DNA of 58,037 nucleotides. Source: Candidatus Gastranaerophilales bacterium (GTDB lineage: Bacteria; Cyanobacteriota; Vampirovibrionia; Gastranaerophilales; Gastranaerophilaceae). The stretch covers positions 1 to 58,037 of the forward strand of contig JAEEHV010000005.1 in assembly GCA_016280955.1 (NCBI GenBank). Reading direction: 5' to 3'. The notes below the pieces were generated by a model. The model saw nothing but the letters and a program-made list of their open reading frames with translations. It was not told where the DNA came from and did no database searches. Positions 18,016 to 26,278 of the stretch are shown here, piece by piece. The position numbers and the translations under genes were made by a program. The stretch's first letter is position 1, and every line of letters begins with the position of its first letter.

Positions 18016-18938
18016 AGGCAAGGGTTGCCGTTTTATGCGGAGGAATGTCATCAGAACGTGAAGTATCTCTGCGCTCGGGAAAAAATGTTTTGGGTGCCAT
18101 GCAAAGACTTGGATACAAAAATGCAGAACTTGTTGACGTTTCACCAAATATTATGAATGACCTTAAAGGTTTTGAATATGCATACAACACAATGCATGGT
18201 AAATACGGAGAAGACGGTTGCATTCAGGGAATTTTAGAAATCCTGAAAATACCTTATACAGGCTGCGGAGTTATGTCCAGTGCAATTTGTATGAATAAAG
18301 AGTACACAAAAAGGATTCTTTCAACCTGCAAAGAAATTCCGCTTATTAAATCCGTATTCGTAAAAAAAGGCGAAAGGGTAAATGAGTGTGTAACAGAAGC
18401 CGGATTAAAATATCCAGTTATAACAAAGCCTGTATCCGAAGGTTCAAGTTTCGGTATGACAAAAGTTAACAAGCCTGATGAACTTGAAGCTGCATATCAG
18501 GAAGCCGTAAAATTTAATGATGATGTTCTGATAGAAGAATTTATTGATGGCTTTTTTGTAACAGTCGGTGTCTTAGGCAAACAGGGCGAAGAATTTGCAA
18601 CAGAAATACTGGAAATTCGCACAAAAACCGAATGGTATGATTTTGATGCAAAATATACCAAAGGTTTATCCGAATTTATTGTTCCGGCAACAGGTCTGAG
18701 CAAAGATGCAACACAAAAAGTTAAAAATATTGCCGTAAAAGCTCATCAAACAGCCGGCTGCAGCGGTGTATCAAGAGTTGATTTTATGATAAAAGATGAC
18801 AAACCGTATTTTCTTGAAATCAATACAAATCCGGGAATGACCGATACAAGTGATTTACCGGCTCAGGCGAAAGTTATGGGCATAGATTATGACAATCTCG
18901 TTTTAATGATATTGAACAGTGTAGGACTTAATAAATAA
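17994..18938 (+). CDS. ddl: D-alanine--D-alanine ligase
   Basis: Ddl joins two D-alanines for the peptidoglycan stem peptide using ATP. The 314-aa ATP-grasp protein shows LCGGMSSEREVSLRSG at the N-terminus, MHGKYGEDGCIQGILEILKIPYTG, and the metal- and substrate-binding EINTNPGMTDTSDLPAQ near residue 280. It starts inside murB (22 nt overlap) and its stop overlaps the ftsQ ATG by one base, so the cell-wall genes are tightly coupled. Confidence 0.97.
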   Translation: MEYIVPLEARVAVLCGGMSSEREVSLRSGKNVLGAMQRLGYKNAELVDVSPNIMNDLKGFEYAYNTMHGKYGEDGCIQGILEILKIPYTGCGVMSSAICMNKEYTKRILSTCKEIPLIKSVFVKKGERVNECVTEAGLKYPVITKPVSEGSSFGMTKVNKPDELEAAYQEAVKFNDDVLIEEFIDGFFVTVGVLGKQGEEFATEILEIRTKTEWYDFDAKYTKGLSEFIVPATGLSKDATQKVKNIAVKAHQTAGCSGVSRVDFMIKDDKPYFLEINTNPGMTDTSDLPAQAKVMGIDYDNLVLMILNSVGLNK

Positions 18939-19795
18939 TGTCGGACGAACAATTTGAATACAACCACAGGTTTACAAGACAAAGAAGGAAACAGCAAAAA
19001 AAACTGCAGCGCCAGGTTAAAAAATCAAGACGCAGATTAAACAGGCTGAGAATTATATGGAAACTGTTTGTTCTTATTATGCTTACCGCACTCTGTTTTT
19101 ACATACTTAAAATGCCTCAGTGGCGATTGCACAAAAATGCATTTGACAGTCTTAAAAGTCCGGCTTTAGAGATTGTTAACAATAAAATTGTTCCTTCACA
19201 AAAGGTATTGTCTGCATTAAGAAGAAATCAGGTTTCCACAAAACCGATATTTCTAGTTAAAACAGATAATTTAAAAGAAAGCATCATGCAGCTGGAACCG
19301 GTACAAGATGTTTACATAAGAAGATTTTGGTATCCGGCACGGCTTAAAATAATTATTGTTGAAAGAATACCTGCTCTTACAATATCACCGGATATTGAAA
19401 TTCCGCCCATTGCATTCTTTTCTTCCGACGGAAAACTTATAGGACGGGATTATATGCCGCTGCCGCCCGAATACAAAACAATCAAAATAATCACTTATGG
19501 TGTTGAAGATGATTACAGAAATTGGGATAAAATAAAGGTTAACAATTTCAAAAAACTTGCGGCTCTGGTTGAAGATGCCTCTGGCGAACCTGTTGAATAT
19601 ATCGATTACAGAGATCCAAAGGATGTTTATGTCAAAATACCTACGGTAAATATAAGGCTCGGAAGTTTTAATGCCGGTGTGTATGATAAAACTAACAGAC
19701 TCAGAACCCTTGTTCCTCAGGTAAAAATGCTTAATAAGAAAATTAAGTATCTTGATTTGCGATGGGATTCCAATTTTATAAAACTTGATGAATAG
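18938..19795 (+). CDS. ftsQ: Cell division protein FtsQ/DivIB
   Basis: FtsQ is a bitopic membrane protein of the division machinery that bridges early and late divisome proteins. The 285 aa have a very basic cytoplasmic N-terminus (about 1-36), one membrane helix (about 41-59, WKLFVLIMLTALCFYIL) and an extracytoplasmic POTRA region (about 85-150, with VQDVYIRRFWYPARLKIIIVERIPAL). The FtsQ beta domain follows. The position behind murB-ddl is the classical dcw arrangement and supports the call. Confidence 0.9.
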   Translation: MSDEQFEYNHRFTRQRRKQQKKLQRQVKKSRRRLNRLRIIWKLFVLIMLTALCFYILKMPQWRLHKNAFDSLKSPALEIVNNKIVPSQKVLSALRRNQVSTKPIFLVKTDNLKESIMQLEPVQDVYIRRFWYPARLKIIIVERIPALTISPDIEIPPIAFFSSDGKLIGRDYMPLPPEYKTIKIITYGVEDDYRNWDKIKVNNFKKLAALVEDASGEPVEYIDYRDPKDVYVKIPTVNIRLGSFNAGVYDKTNRLRTLVPQVKMLNKKIKYLDLRWDSNFIKLDE

Positions 19796-19809
19796 TAAAA
19801 AGGTAAGCT

Positions 19810-20895
19810 ATGCCAAAATCCTGTTATATTCATATTCCGTTTTGTTCGGGAGGTAAATGCAAATACTGTTCTTTTGTTTCTTTTAACAAAAGTGAATTGA
19901 TAACAGGATATATTTATTCTTTATTGAAAGAAATTAGCGATAACTATTCGGGTGAAACATTAAAAACGATTTATTTAGGCGGCGGAACACCATCCCTTGT
20001 GTCCGCAGAATTACTTAAAAAAGTTATCGGTAAGTTTAATTTAGCTGATGATGCAGAGGTTACAACAGAGTTAAATCCGGAAAACGGAAATTACGATTAT
20101 TTAAAAAAACTCAGAGAAATCGGATTTAACAGATTAAGTATCGGCTCACAAACATTTGATGATGAATTATTGAAGTTAAGCGGCCGCCGGCATGATTCGG
20201 AAGATATAATAAAAACTGTTGAAAATGCCAAAAATGCCGGATTTAATAATATCAGCCTTGATTTAATCTACGGGCTTCCGACACAAACAACAGAGGGAAT
20301 AATAAAAGATTTGGATAAGTTTCTGGAACTCGGAATACAGCATATCTCAACTTACGGACTAAAAATAGAAAAAGAAACTTTTTGGGGTAAAAATCCGCCT
20401 GAAAACATTCCTGACGAAGATATACAGGCAGATATGTATGAGTGTATAAATGAAAGATTGACAAATGCAGGCTTTTACCGGTACGAAATCAGTAATTTTG
20501 CAAAACCGGGTTTTGAATCAAAACATAATCTTAACTACTGGAACAATGAAGAATACTATGGTTTTGGAGTTTCTGCCCACGGATACTGCGGCGGTGTAAG
20601 ATATTCAAACTATTGCACACTTGAAAAATATATGAATAACCCTTCATCACACGAATACGGAAAGTTTTTAACAGAACAGGAAAAGCTCGAGGAAGAAATA
20701 TTTTTAGGTTTTCGAAAAACCGAAGGAATAAATATAAACCGGATTAAAGAGAAATTTGGTATAGATTTTGAGAAAAAATACAGGTCTGTTATTGAAAAGT
20801 ATTCGGATTATATAATCAAAACACAAGACGGATTTGCTTTTAATCTGAAAGGTTCAATGCTGAGTAATGAAATTCTGCCTGAATTCCTCGACTGA
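19810..20895 (+). CDS. HemW-like radical SAM protein with altered cysteine spacing
   Basis: This 361-aa protein belongs to the HemN/HemW group (heme chaperone or coproporphyrinogen-oxidase-like radical SAM). It shows YIHIPFC near residue 7, YLGGGTPSL, NPENG, the NRLSIGSQTFDD...LSGRRHDS block, SLDLIYGLPTQT, and YEISNFAKPGFESKHNLNYW. This full set is typical of HemW. The cluster motif reads IPFCSGGKCKYC, that is CX4CX2C, instead of the family CX3CX2C; I checked the codons (tgt tcg gga ggt aaa tgc aaa tac tgt). It lies 14 nt behind ftsQ. Family membership is sure; whether the cluster binds normally is open. Confidence 0.9.
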   Translation: MPKSCYIHIPFCSGGKCKYCSFVSFNKSELITGYIYSLLKEISDNYSGETLKTIYLGGGTPSLVSAELLKKVIGKFNLADDAEVTTELNPENGNYDYLKKLREIGFNRLSIGSQTFDDELLKLSGRRHDSEDIIKTVENAKNAGFNNISLDLIYGLPTQTTEGIIKDLDKFLELGIQHISTYGLKIEKETFWGKNPPENIPDEDIQADMYECINERLTNAGFYRYEISNFAKPGFESKHNLNYWNNEEYYGFGVSAHGYCGGVRYSNYCTLEKYMNNPSSHEYGKFLTEQEKLEEEIFLGFRKTEGININRIKEKFGIDFEKKYRSVIEKYSDYIIKTQDGFAFNLKGSMLSNEILPEFLD

Positions 20896-20953
20896 AAAAG
20901 TGTATAAACAGGAAAGTTGTTTTTATTATTTTTCCAATTATTTGTTTTAATGT

Positions 20954-20959
20954 TAATAT
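20954..20959 (+). promoter_or_regulatory. Extended -10 box, leaderless geometry
   Basis: TG-T-TAATAT ends 6 nt before the ATG at 20966; no Shine-Dalgarno is present. Confidence 0.5.
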
Positions 20960-20965
20960 TTTTTT

Positions 20966-21460
20966 ATGAATAAATGCAAAAGTTTTAAGCCATCTGTAGA
21001 TAATAACTCTAAAATTCTTATTTTAGGTTCAATGCCGGGAATTAAGTCACTGGCTGAACAACAATATTATGCCCATCCGCAAAACAGGTTTTGGAAAGTA
21101 ATGGGGAGTATTTGTAAAACTTCTGATTTGCACGAACTTGATTACAATAAAAAGCTCGAAGTTCTTTTAAATAATAATATTGCTCTCTGGGATACGATAA
21201 AATCCTGCAACCGTGAAGGCAGTCTTGATTCTGATATTCAAAATGAAATTCCTAACGACATAAGAAAACTTTTAAAAAAATACCCGAATATCAAAACAAT
21301 CTGTTTAAACGGTAATAAATCATATTCCTCATTCATAAAATATTTTCCGGATTTATCAGAGAAATACAATTGCTTCAAAATGCCCTCAACAAGCCCTGCT
21401 AATGCGAAATACAATTTGAACATGCTTATTAATGAATGGAAAATTACATTAGATAAATGA
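20966..21460 (+). CDS. DNA-deoxyinosine (hypoxanthine) glycosylase, UDG superfamily
   Basis: This 164-aa protein matches the small uracil-DNA-glycosylase-fold family (family 6, hypoxanthine-DNA glycosylase) that removes deaminated adenine from DNA. It shows the N-terminal loop GSMPGIKSLAEQQYYAHPQNRFWKVM, the core LWDTIKSCNREGSLDSDI, and the C-terminal MPSTSPANAKYN. Length is normal. Substrate specificity is inferred from family. It probably has its own promoter, as it starts about 70 nt after the hemW-like gene. Confidence 0.88.
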   Translation: MNKCKSFKPSVDNNSKILILGSMPGIKSLAEQQYYAHPQNRFWKVMGSICKTSDLHELDYNKKLEVLLNNNIALWDTIKSCNREGSLDSDIQNEIPNDIRKLLKKYPNIKTICLNGNKSYSSFIKYFPDLSEKYNCFKMPSTSPANAKYNLNMLINEWKITLDK

Positions 21461-21494
21461 TTAAAGAATTTTTATTTTTGTGCAATAATTTGTG

Positions 21495-21500
21495 TATAAT
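21495..21500 (+). promoter_or_regulatory. -10 box of the STAS/phosphatase-kinase operon
   Basis: TATAAT preceded by TGTG lies 19 nt before the STAS-gene ATG. The short leader contains the Shine-Dalgarno TGAGG at 21508-21512. Confidence 0.6.
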
Positions 21501-21519
21501 GTTAAAATGAGGTTTTTAT

Positions 21520-21834
21520 ATGGAATTTTCAATCAAAAAATCAGGTATAAACAGTTTATACGTTCAGGCTTCAGGCAGACTTGACCTGGATAGTGCTGTT
21601 GAATACGGCACAAAAATAAAAGACACCATAGAGGATTCCGAAGAAACTATAAAAGAACTGGTTCTTGATTTTTCAGCAATCACATTTATTTCAAGTTTCG
21701 GATTGAAGGTAATTTTAGAATTATATAAACTTCTCAAAAACCAGGAAGGTGTTTTAAAGCTCAAGAGTGTTTCCGAACAATTAATGGATTCCTTTAAAAT
21801 GGTTGGATTTGATAAATTTTTAGTGTTTGAATAA
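21520..21834 (+). CDS. STAS-domain anti-sigma-factor antagonist (RsbV/SpoIIAA-like)
   Basis: This 104-aa STAS protein is a predicted partner-switching antagonist: its unphosphorylated form binds and inhibits an anti-sigma kinase. The conserved phosphoserine region is LVLDFSAITFISSFGLKVILELYKLL, with the target Ser in ISSFG near residue 60. Its stop overlaps the ATG of the phosphatase-kinase fusion by one base, so substrate, kinase and phosphatase are made together. Confidence 0.93.
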   Translation: MEFSIKKSGINSLYVQASGRLDLDSAVEYGTKIKDTIEDSEETIKELVLDFSAITFISSFGLKVILELYKLLKNQEGVLKLKSVSEQLMDSFKMVGFDKFLVFE

Positions 21835-24203
21835 TGTTTAAAACAGTAAAATCAAAAATTCTTATTACGGCAATCCTGATGCTGACAGTTTTAATGTCTG
21901 CATTTGCTTGTTATACGATAATTTCACGAATGAAAACAAAACAACTTATGGTACAAAATTATGTGTTTTCAGTCGATAAATTTGTTCAGGATATCAACCA
22001 AAAAATTATAAAGTATGAAGACAATTCCCGTGATTTGGCAAGAATCGGAAGTTTATTCTACCAAACAGACAGAAGTATTGATTTAACAAACAAAACGATT
22101 GTTCAGATTTTTGAAAATTATCCGGAGAGTTTGGGGGGCGGAATTTGGTTTGAACCGTATGTTGTTGATAAATCAAAGAAAAGACTTTGCTTTTATGCAT
22201 ATCGTGATAAAAACAAAAACATAATACTTGATGAAAGTTTTAACAGTGAAGAATATAATTATCATAACCAGAACTGGTATAAACAAATAATCTCAAAAGT
22301 TACACCGGAAAATAATATTGCCTGGTCAGCACCTTACTACGAAAATCAGGGAAGTTATACCCTGATGATAACAATAGGTTCCGGAATCTATGTAAATAAT
22401 AAATTAATCGGTATATCTACCGTTGACTGGGAAATAAACACAATTATAGATGACATCTCAAAAATGAAACCGCTTGAAAAAACTTTTTCTATGTATCAAA
22501 ACGGTAATGAGATAAAAAACAGTTTTGCCCTGCTTGGAACAAAAGAGTATGATTCCATTATTGCAACTAACGATCCGTATCTTAAAGATATCAAACTTAT
22601 CGGACATTCACTAAAAGAAATTCCGTGGTATGCAGATAATTTATACGGAATAACTTATATCAAATACCATAATAAAAAATACATTCCTTTCTATAAAACC
22701 CTGCGCAACGGAATGGTTTTTGTAATATGTGTACCTAAGATTGAAATATTCCGGGGAATAAACAATTTCTACTTAAATATGCTTATCGTGCTGTTCCTCA
22801 TAAGTATAGGAATTCCGGCACTTTTGTATCTGAGCATGAATTTGTATATTATTCATCCTATCGCCAAACTGACTGATATTGCACATAAAATCAGTAACGG
22901 TGAAGATACTGATATCAAAATAGAAAAACCTGAGGAATTTGCACAACTGGCTACGACTTACGATAAAATGACAAGAAATATAAAATCAATCACGCAGGAA
23001 AGAGCAAGAATAAACTCTGAGCTCTCTATTGCAAAATCCATTCAGACTTCAAGTTTACCAAACGTATTCCCGCCATTCCCCAACGAAACAGCATTTGATA
23101 TTTTTGCTTCAATGGAGCCGGCTAAAGAAGTAGGCGGAGATTTTTACGATTTCTTTTTTATTAACGAAACCAAATTTATGTTCCTGATTGCTGATGTTTC
23201 AGGCAAGGGAGTTCCTGCAGCTTTGTTTATGATGACAGTAAAGACTCTCATAAACAATATGTCCCAAATGAATTACAGCCCGAAACAACTTATTGAAAAC
23301 ATAAATAAAAAAATCTGCGAAACAAATAAAGAAGGGTTCTTTGTTACTATGTTAGCAGGTATTGCAGATACTAAGACCGGAGAATTAAATATTATAAACT
23401 GTGGGCACAATCCGCCTTTAATAAAAAGAAAAAATGAAACTTATGAATTTTTGGAACTGAATCCCAATATGCCTTTGGGTATTTTTGAGGATGCTGAATT
23501 TGAGATATATAATACCGTTATGAATCCGGGGGATTTAATATATACATACACAGACGGTGTTACGGAAGCTGCAAATATAAACAATGAAATGTATAAAGAA
23601 ACAAGACTTCATGATTGTTTAAATAATATTAAAGAAACAGAAGCAATAAAAATTGCACAAAAAGTAAAAAAATCTATTCAGGAATTTACCGAGTCTGCTC
23701 CCCAAAGTGACGATATCACAATGTTGATTTTTAAATACATCGGAGGGGCAAATGAGATAAATGGGGAAAATGAGGTAAATAATATGAAAACGTTTAGTCA
23801 GTTCGTCACTCAGGAAAATTACAAAACCTTTTACACATGGTTACATGATGCGTGTCGGGAATGGAACATAAACGACAACTTAACAAATAAGCTTGATATG
23901 TGTGCGGAAGAAATATTTGCAAATGTTGCATTTTATGCATATCCTGAAAAAAATGGTATTATTGATGTCACATTAGATAAATCGGGTAACAATATAGTTT
24001 TTGAATTTAAAGACAGCGGAATTGCATATAACCCGCTTGAAAAACCGGATCCGGATATAACTCTGCCGCCGGAAGAAAGACCTCTTGGCGGTCTGGGAAT
24101 ATTTATGGTTAAGAGTATGGCTGATAATATTTATTACAAAAGAGAAAATGATAAAAACATTTTAACTTTAGTTTTTAAACTTGATGAAAAATCAGGGCTA
24201 TAA
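21834..24203 (+). CDS. Cache-HAMP-SpoIIE phosphatase fused to RsbW-like kinase
   Basis: This 789-aa membrane protein combines sensor, phosphatase and antagonist kinase of a partner switch. TM1 is at about 8-30. An extracytoplasmic double-Cache-like sensor covers about 35-300 (GGIWFEPY, NWYKQIIS, GISTVDWEI). TM2 is at about 308-332 and HAMP at about 333-385. A SpoIIE/PP2C phosphatase covers about 405-630 with EPAKEVGGDFYDFF, IADVSGKGVPAALFM, GHNPPL, YTDGVTEA and SDDITML. A HATPase of RsbW type covers 651-789 with the N-box EEIFANVAFYAYPE, FKDSGIAYNPLE and GGLGIFMVKSMAD. The junction keeps a ribosome site and in-frame ATG at 23784. No sigma factor gene is nearby. Confidence 0.92.
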   Translation: MFKTVKSKILITAILMLTVLMSAFACYTIISRMKTKQLMVQNYVFSVDKFVQDINQKIIKYEDNSRDLARIGSLFYQTDRSIDLTNKTIVQIFENYPESLGGGIWFEPYVVDKSKKRLCFYAYRDKNKNIILDESFNSEEYNYHNQNWYKQIISKVTPENNIAWSAPYYENQGSYTLMITIGSGIYVNNKLIGISTVDWEINTIIDDISKMKPLEKTFSMYQNGNEIKNSFALLGTKEYDSIIATNDPYLKDIKLIGHSLKEIPWYADNLYGITYIKYHNKKYIPFYKTLRNGMVFVICVPKIEIFRGINNFYLNMLIVLFLISIGIPALLYLSMNLYIIHPIAKLTDIAHKISNGEDTDIKIEKPEEFAQLATTYDKMTRNIKSITQERARINSELSIAKSIQTSSLPNVFPPFPNETAFDIFASMEPAKEVGGDFYDFFFINETKFMFLIADVSGKGVPAALFMMTVKTLINNMSQMNYSPKQLIENINKKICETNKEGFFVTMLAGIADTKTGELNIINCGHNPPLIKRKNETYEFLELNPNMPLGIFEDAEFEIYNTVMNPGDLIYTYTDGVTEAANINNEMYKETRLHDCLNNIKETEAIKIAQKVKKSIQEFTESAPQSDDITMLIFKYIGGANEINGENEVNNMKTFSQFVTQENYKTFYTWLHDACREWNINDNLTNKLDMCAEEIFANVAFYAYPEKNGIIDVTLDKSGNNIVFEFKDSGIAYNPLEKPDPDITLPPEERPLGGLGIFMVKSMADNIYYKRENDKNILTLVFKLDEKSGL
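23772..23786 (+). promoter_or_regulatory. Internal ribosome site and in-frame ATG inside the fusion gene
   Basis: GAGGT at 23772-23776 lies 7 nt before ATG 23784-23786, which is in frame with the 789-aa protein (residue 651) and exactly at the start of the kinase domain. Initiation here would give a free 139-aa RsbW-like kinase (23784-24203). Confidence 0.5.
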
Positions 24204-24250
24204 CGGGAGAAATGTAGAAATATCAAAAAACTATACACTCAGCTCACAAA

Positions 24251-24272
24251 TCGCTTGAACACAAATAAGCGA
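24251..24272. repeat. Short inverted repeat in the convergent region
   Basis: TCGCTT and AAGCGA form a 6-bp stem around a 10-nt loop, between the fusion gene and tmRNA. There is no adjacent U-run, so it is at best a weak terminator. Confidence 0.3.
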
Positions 24273-24281
24273 TAATCTCAT

Positions 24282-24326
24282 ATCTCCACCAATCAGAAGG
24301 CATAAAACCTTCTGATTGGTGGAGAT
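24282..24326. repeat. Perfect 19-bp inverted repeat spanning the tmRNA 3' end
   Basis: 24282-24300 and 24308-24326 are exact reverse complements with a 7-nt loop. The right arm includes the last 10 nt of tmRNA with its CCA. Neither side carries a U-run, so this is not a standard terminator; see findings. Confidence 0.85.
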
Positions 24327-24724
24327 GGCGGGAGTCGAACCCGCGTCCGATGCGGATACAAACTGATGTCTACGAGTGTAGTAACTTATTATCTCAACTT
24401 TCGCAAGGAAAATTACAAAACCTGAACGAAGCCAAAGACTTTTTCCGGAAGCCTAACCTTTAATGGAAAATCTTGATACTCATACCATCATTTGAGTACT
24501 GCGTCTTGCATACGGTCATTCTTTACCCTAACGGCAAGCTGGTCAGGGAGAATGGGCTGTTTGCTACAATTAAGCAGCAAGTCTAGCAGCTTTAGCTGCT
24601 CTGAAATCAGCCATAGAAACAACATTGTTGTCATTTAATTTAGTTTGCCCGTTGATAACCGAGAACAGCTCTCGGACTCGCAACCCGGATATACCAATCA
24701 CAACGTCAAAACCGTGGCATCCCC
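24317..24724 (-). ncRNA. ssrA: Transfer-messenger RNA
   Basis: This one-piece tmRNA of about 408 nt rescues stalled ribosomes. The 5' end reads GGGGATGCCACGGTTTTGAC. The 3' end has the T-arm GGGTTCGACTCCCGCC, acceptor strand CATCTCC and an encoded CCA. GGGGAUG pairs with CAUCUCC with one G-U. The tag frame is at 24570-24632: resume codon GAC after UUAAAU, 20 codons beginning DNNVVSMADF and ending KAARLAA, then TAA. TATAAT lies about 24 nt upstream of the mature 5' end. Its protein partner SmpB is encoded at 43997. Confidence 0.97.
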
Positions 24725-24731
24725 TAGTTTT

Positions 24732-24784
24732 AAGGTGCGTTTTTTGATATTATATTTACCCTTTCAAGGTGCGTATTATCAGTA
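24732..24784. repeat. Direct repeat AAGGTGCGT flanking the tmRNA promoter
   Basis: AAGGTGCGT occurs at 24732-24740 and 24776-24784, bracketing the -10 region of ssrA. It could be a regulator site or a chance repeat. Confidence 0.3.
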
Positions 24785-24809
24785 TAACGCATTATATCAA
24801 ATTTTCAAG

Positions 24810-26231
24810 TTATTGCGGAAGCTCAGGGCCTTTATACTTTTTATACAATTCCTCTACATCCTTTGCAATCTTTTTCTTTGATATCATTCTGGCATAAGTT
24901 TCAGCAATAAATTCTCCGATTCCCGATTGAGCATAAGAACTAATTTTACCTGCTGTTTGCTGTATTTGCTGGTTTGATAAAAATTCATATAAATCAGGAT
25001 ATAATTTTTTAAATTTTTCCGGATTTTCATTATACAATTTTGAATATTCATCTTTCCAGACAGAGCCCCAACGGTTTGATACTTCATCTACACCAAAACG
25101 GCTTTTATTATTAGAAGTTATATCCTGCCATATCTTTTTCAGACTAATATTTTTCCATCTTTTAATATCAAGCTCCTTCAGATTTTTTGCATAGTCCTGA
25201 AGATGCCCCATCTCATGATGAACAATACGTGCCGGAGATTCTAATCCATACCAGTATTCAAAATGTACATTTATTTCTTCTAATTTTGATATCAAATTAT
25301 CTAAATATTCCTGTTGTTTAGAAGTTTTCATTTTTTCGACTTCTTCAAAATTGATTGTCAGATTATTCTGCCTCAATACATCCTGCTTTTTTGCAGCAAT
25401 ATATTTTAATGCACTAATTGGATTTCTGCGAGAACTCATAGCGGTACTTTTAGCATATTCTAACGTATAGAACAGTGTTTGTTTTTCTTCTGTCGTCAGA
25501 TTTGCTTTATTATGATAATACCTACTTATAAGGGTTTGGGCATCGTCTTGCGGAAAAGGATAAAATAATCCCAGTCTGTATCTGCTTGATATATTTCCAT
25601 CCTCAAATTCATAAATCTTTTTACCGTCTTTGTAGAACAAAAGCATGTCTATTTCTTTATTTAAAACCTTTTCATCAAAATAATTTTTATTAATTACCAA
25701 ATCTCCAAAGTGCGGTGAATTTATATTTCTCACAACATAAGCTAAAAAATTGCGGTCTTTGTTTTTTGGAGCTTCAAAACCAAGCCTTTTTGGCATAAAT
25801 ACCCTGCCCTTGTTTGCATTTGATACTTCTATAATACCTTTGATAGCCGTATTTATTGCTTCTATTGTAAAATTTTTATCTACTTCTTTGATTTTCAAAA
25901 ACTCTTTTGCGTATTTTATTCCTTCTTCTACTGTTTCAAACTTTGTAAACTGAATATTTTCAGGCATCTTTGAAATAACCAGTTTATCTTTATACAGCTT
26001 TGCTATTTTATCGCCACGTCTTTTTGCAATAATCAATACCGCAGAAGCCAATGTTGTAAGCAGTGCTCCGCTTGCTAACAAGTCCTTTTTTAGTTTTGTT
26101 TTTAAGTCTTTTTCTTTGGTTGAAATTGTAACAGAATCATTAGGATATTGAGCTGTTTTAGGCTCATTATCCGTTTTCTGCTGTTTTCGGAAAGTTATAA
26201 CTGAATTTTTTTTAAGCGGTTGAACTAACAC
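24810..26231 (-). CDS. Putative membrane-anchored zinc metalloprotease, unknown family
   Basis: I recognise no named family for these 473 aa, but the zincin signature is clear. HHEMGH at residues 338-343 gives HExxH (H339-E340-H343), and a likely third ligand lies in GIGEFIAET (E440 or E444), as in gluzincins. Residues 1-48 form a polar tail with VITFRK at 11-16. One membrane helix covers 51-69 and is followed by KRRG, so by the positive-inside rule the catalytic part would be cytoplasmic. It starts at GTG behind AAAAGGG. The gene is alone, between the tmRNA gene and the prepilin terminator. Substrate unknown. Confidence 0.7.
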   Translation of the reverse strand: MLVQPLKKNSVITFRKQQKTDNEPKTAQYPNDSVTISTKEKDLKTKLKKDLLASGALLTTLASAVLIIAKRRGDKIAKLYKDKLVISKMPENIQFTKFETVEEGIKYAKEFLKIKEVDKNFTIEAINTAIKGIIEVSNANKGRVFMPKRLGFEAPKNKDRNFLAYVVRNINSPHFGDLVINKNYFDEKVLNKEIDMLLFYKDGKKIYEFEDGNISSRYRLGLFYPFPQDDAQTLISRYYHNKANLTTEEKQTLFYTLEYAKSTAMSSRRNPISALKYIAAKKQDVLRQNNLTINFEEVEKMKTSKQQEYLDNLISKLEEINVHFEYWYGLESPARIVHHEMGHLQDYAKNLKELDIKRWKNISLKKIWQDITSNNKSRFGVDEVSNRWGSVWKDEYSKLYNENPEKFKKLYPDLYEFLSNQQIQQTAGKISSYAQSGIGEFIAETYARMISKKKIAKDVEELYKKYKGPELPQ

Positions 26232-26278
26232 AACTACCCTTTTATTCTACGTAACTGTATATTAAAAGTTTGTGAAAC

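Noticed and set aside
24282..24326. att-type duplication of the tmRNA 3' end by an integrated island
   Set aside because: The repeat is inverted and only 7 nt away, while att sites are direct repeats flanking an island. The Xer-type gene at 15202 looks housekeeping and there are no mobile genes.
24645..24881. 78-aa plus-strand frame across the tmRNA 5' region
   Set aside because: It runs antisense to tmRNA and its promoter, with no ribosome site or family.
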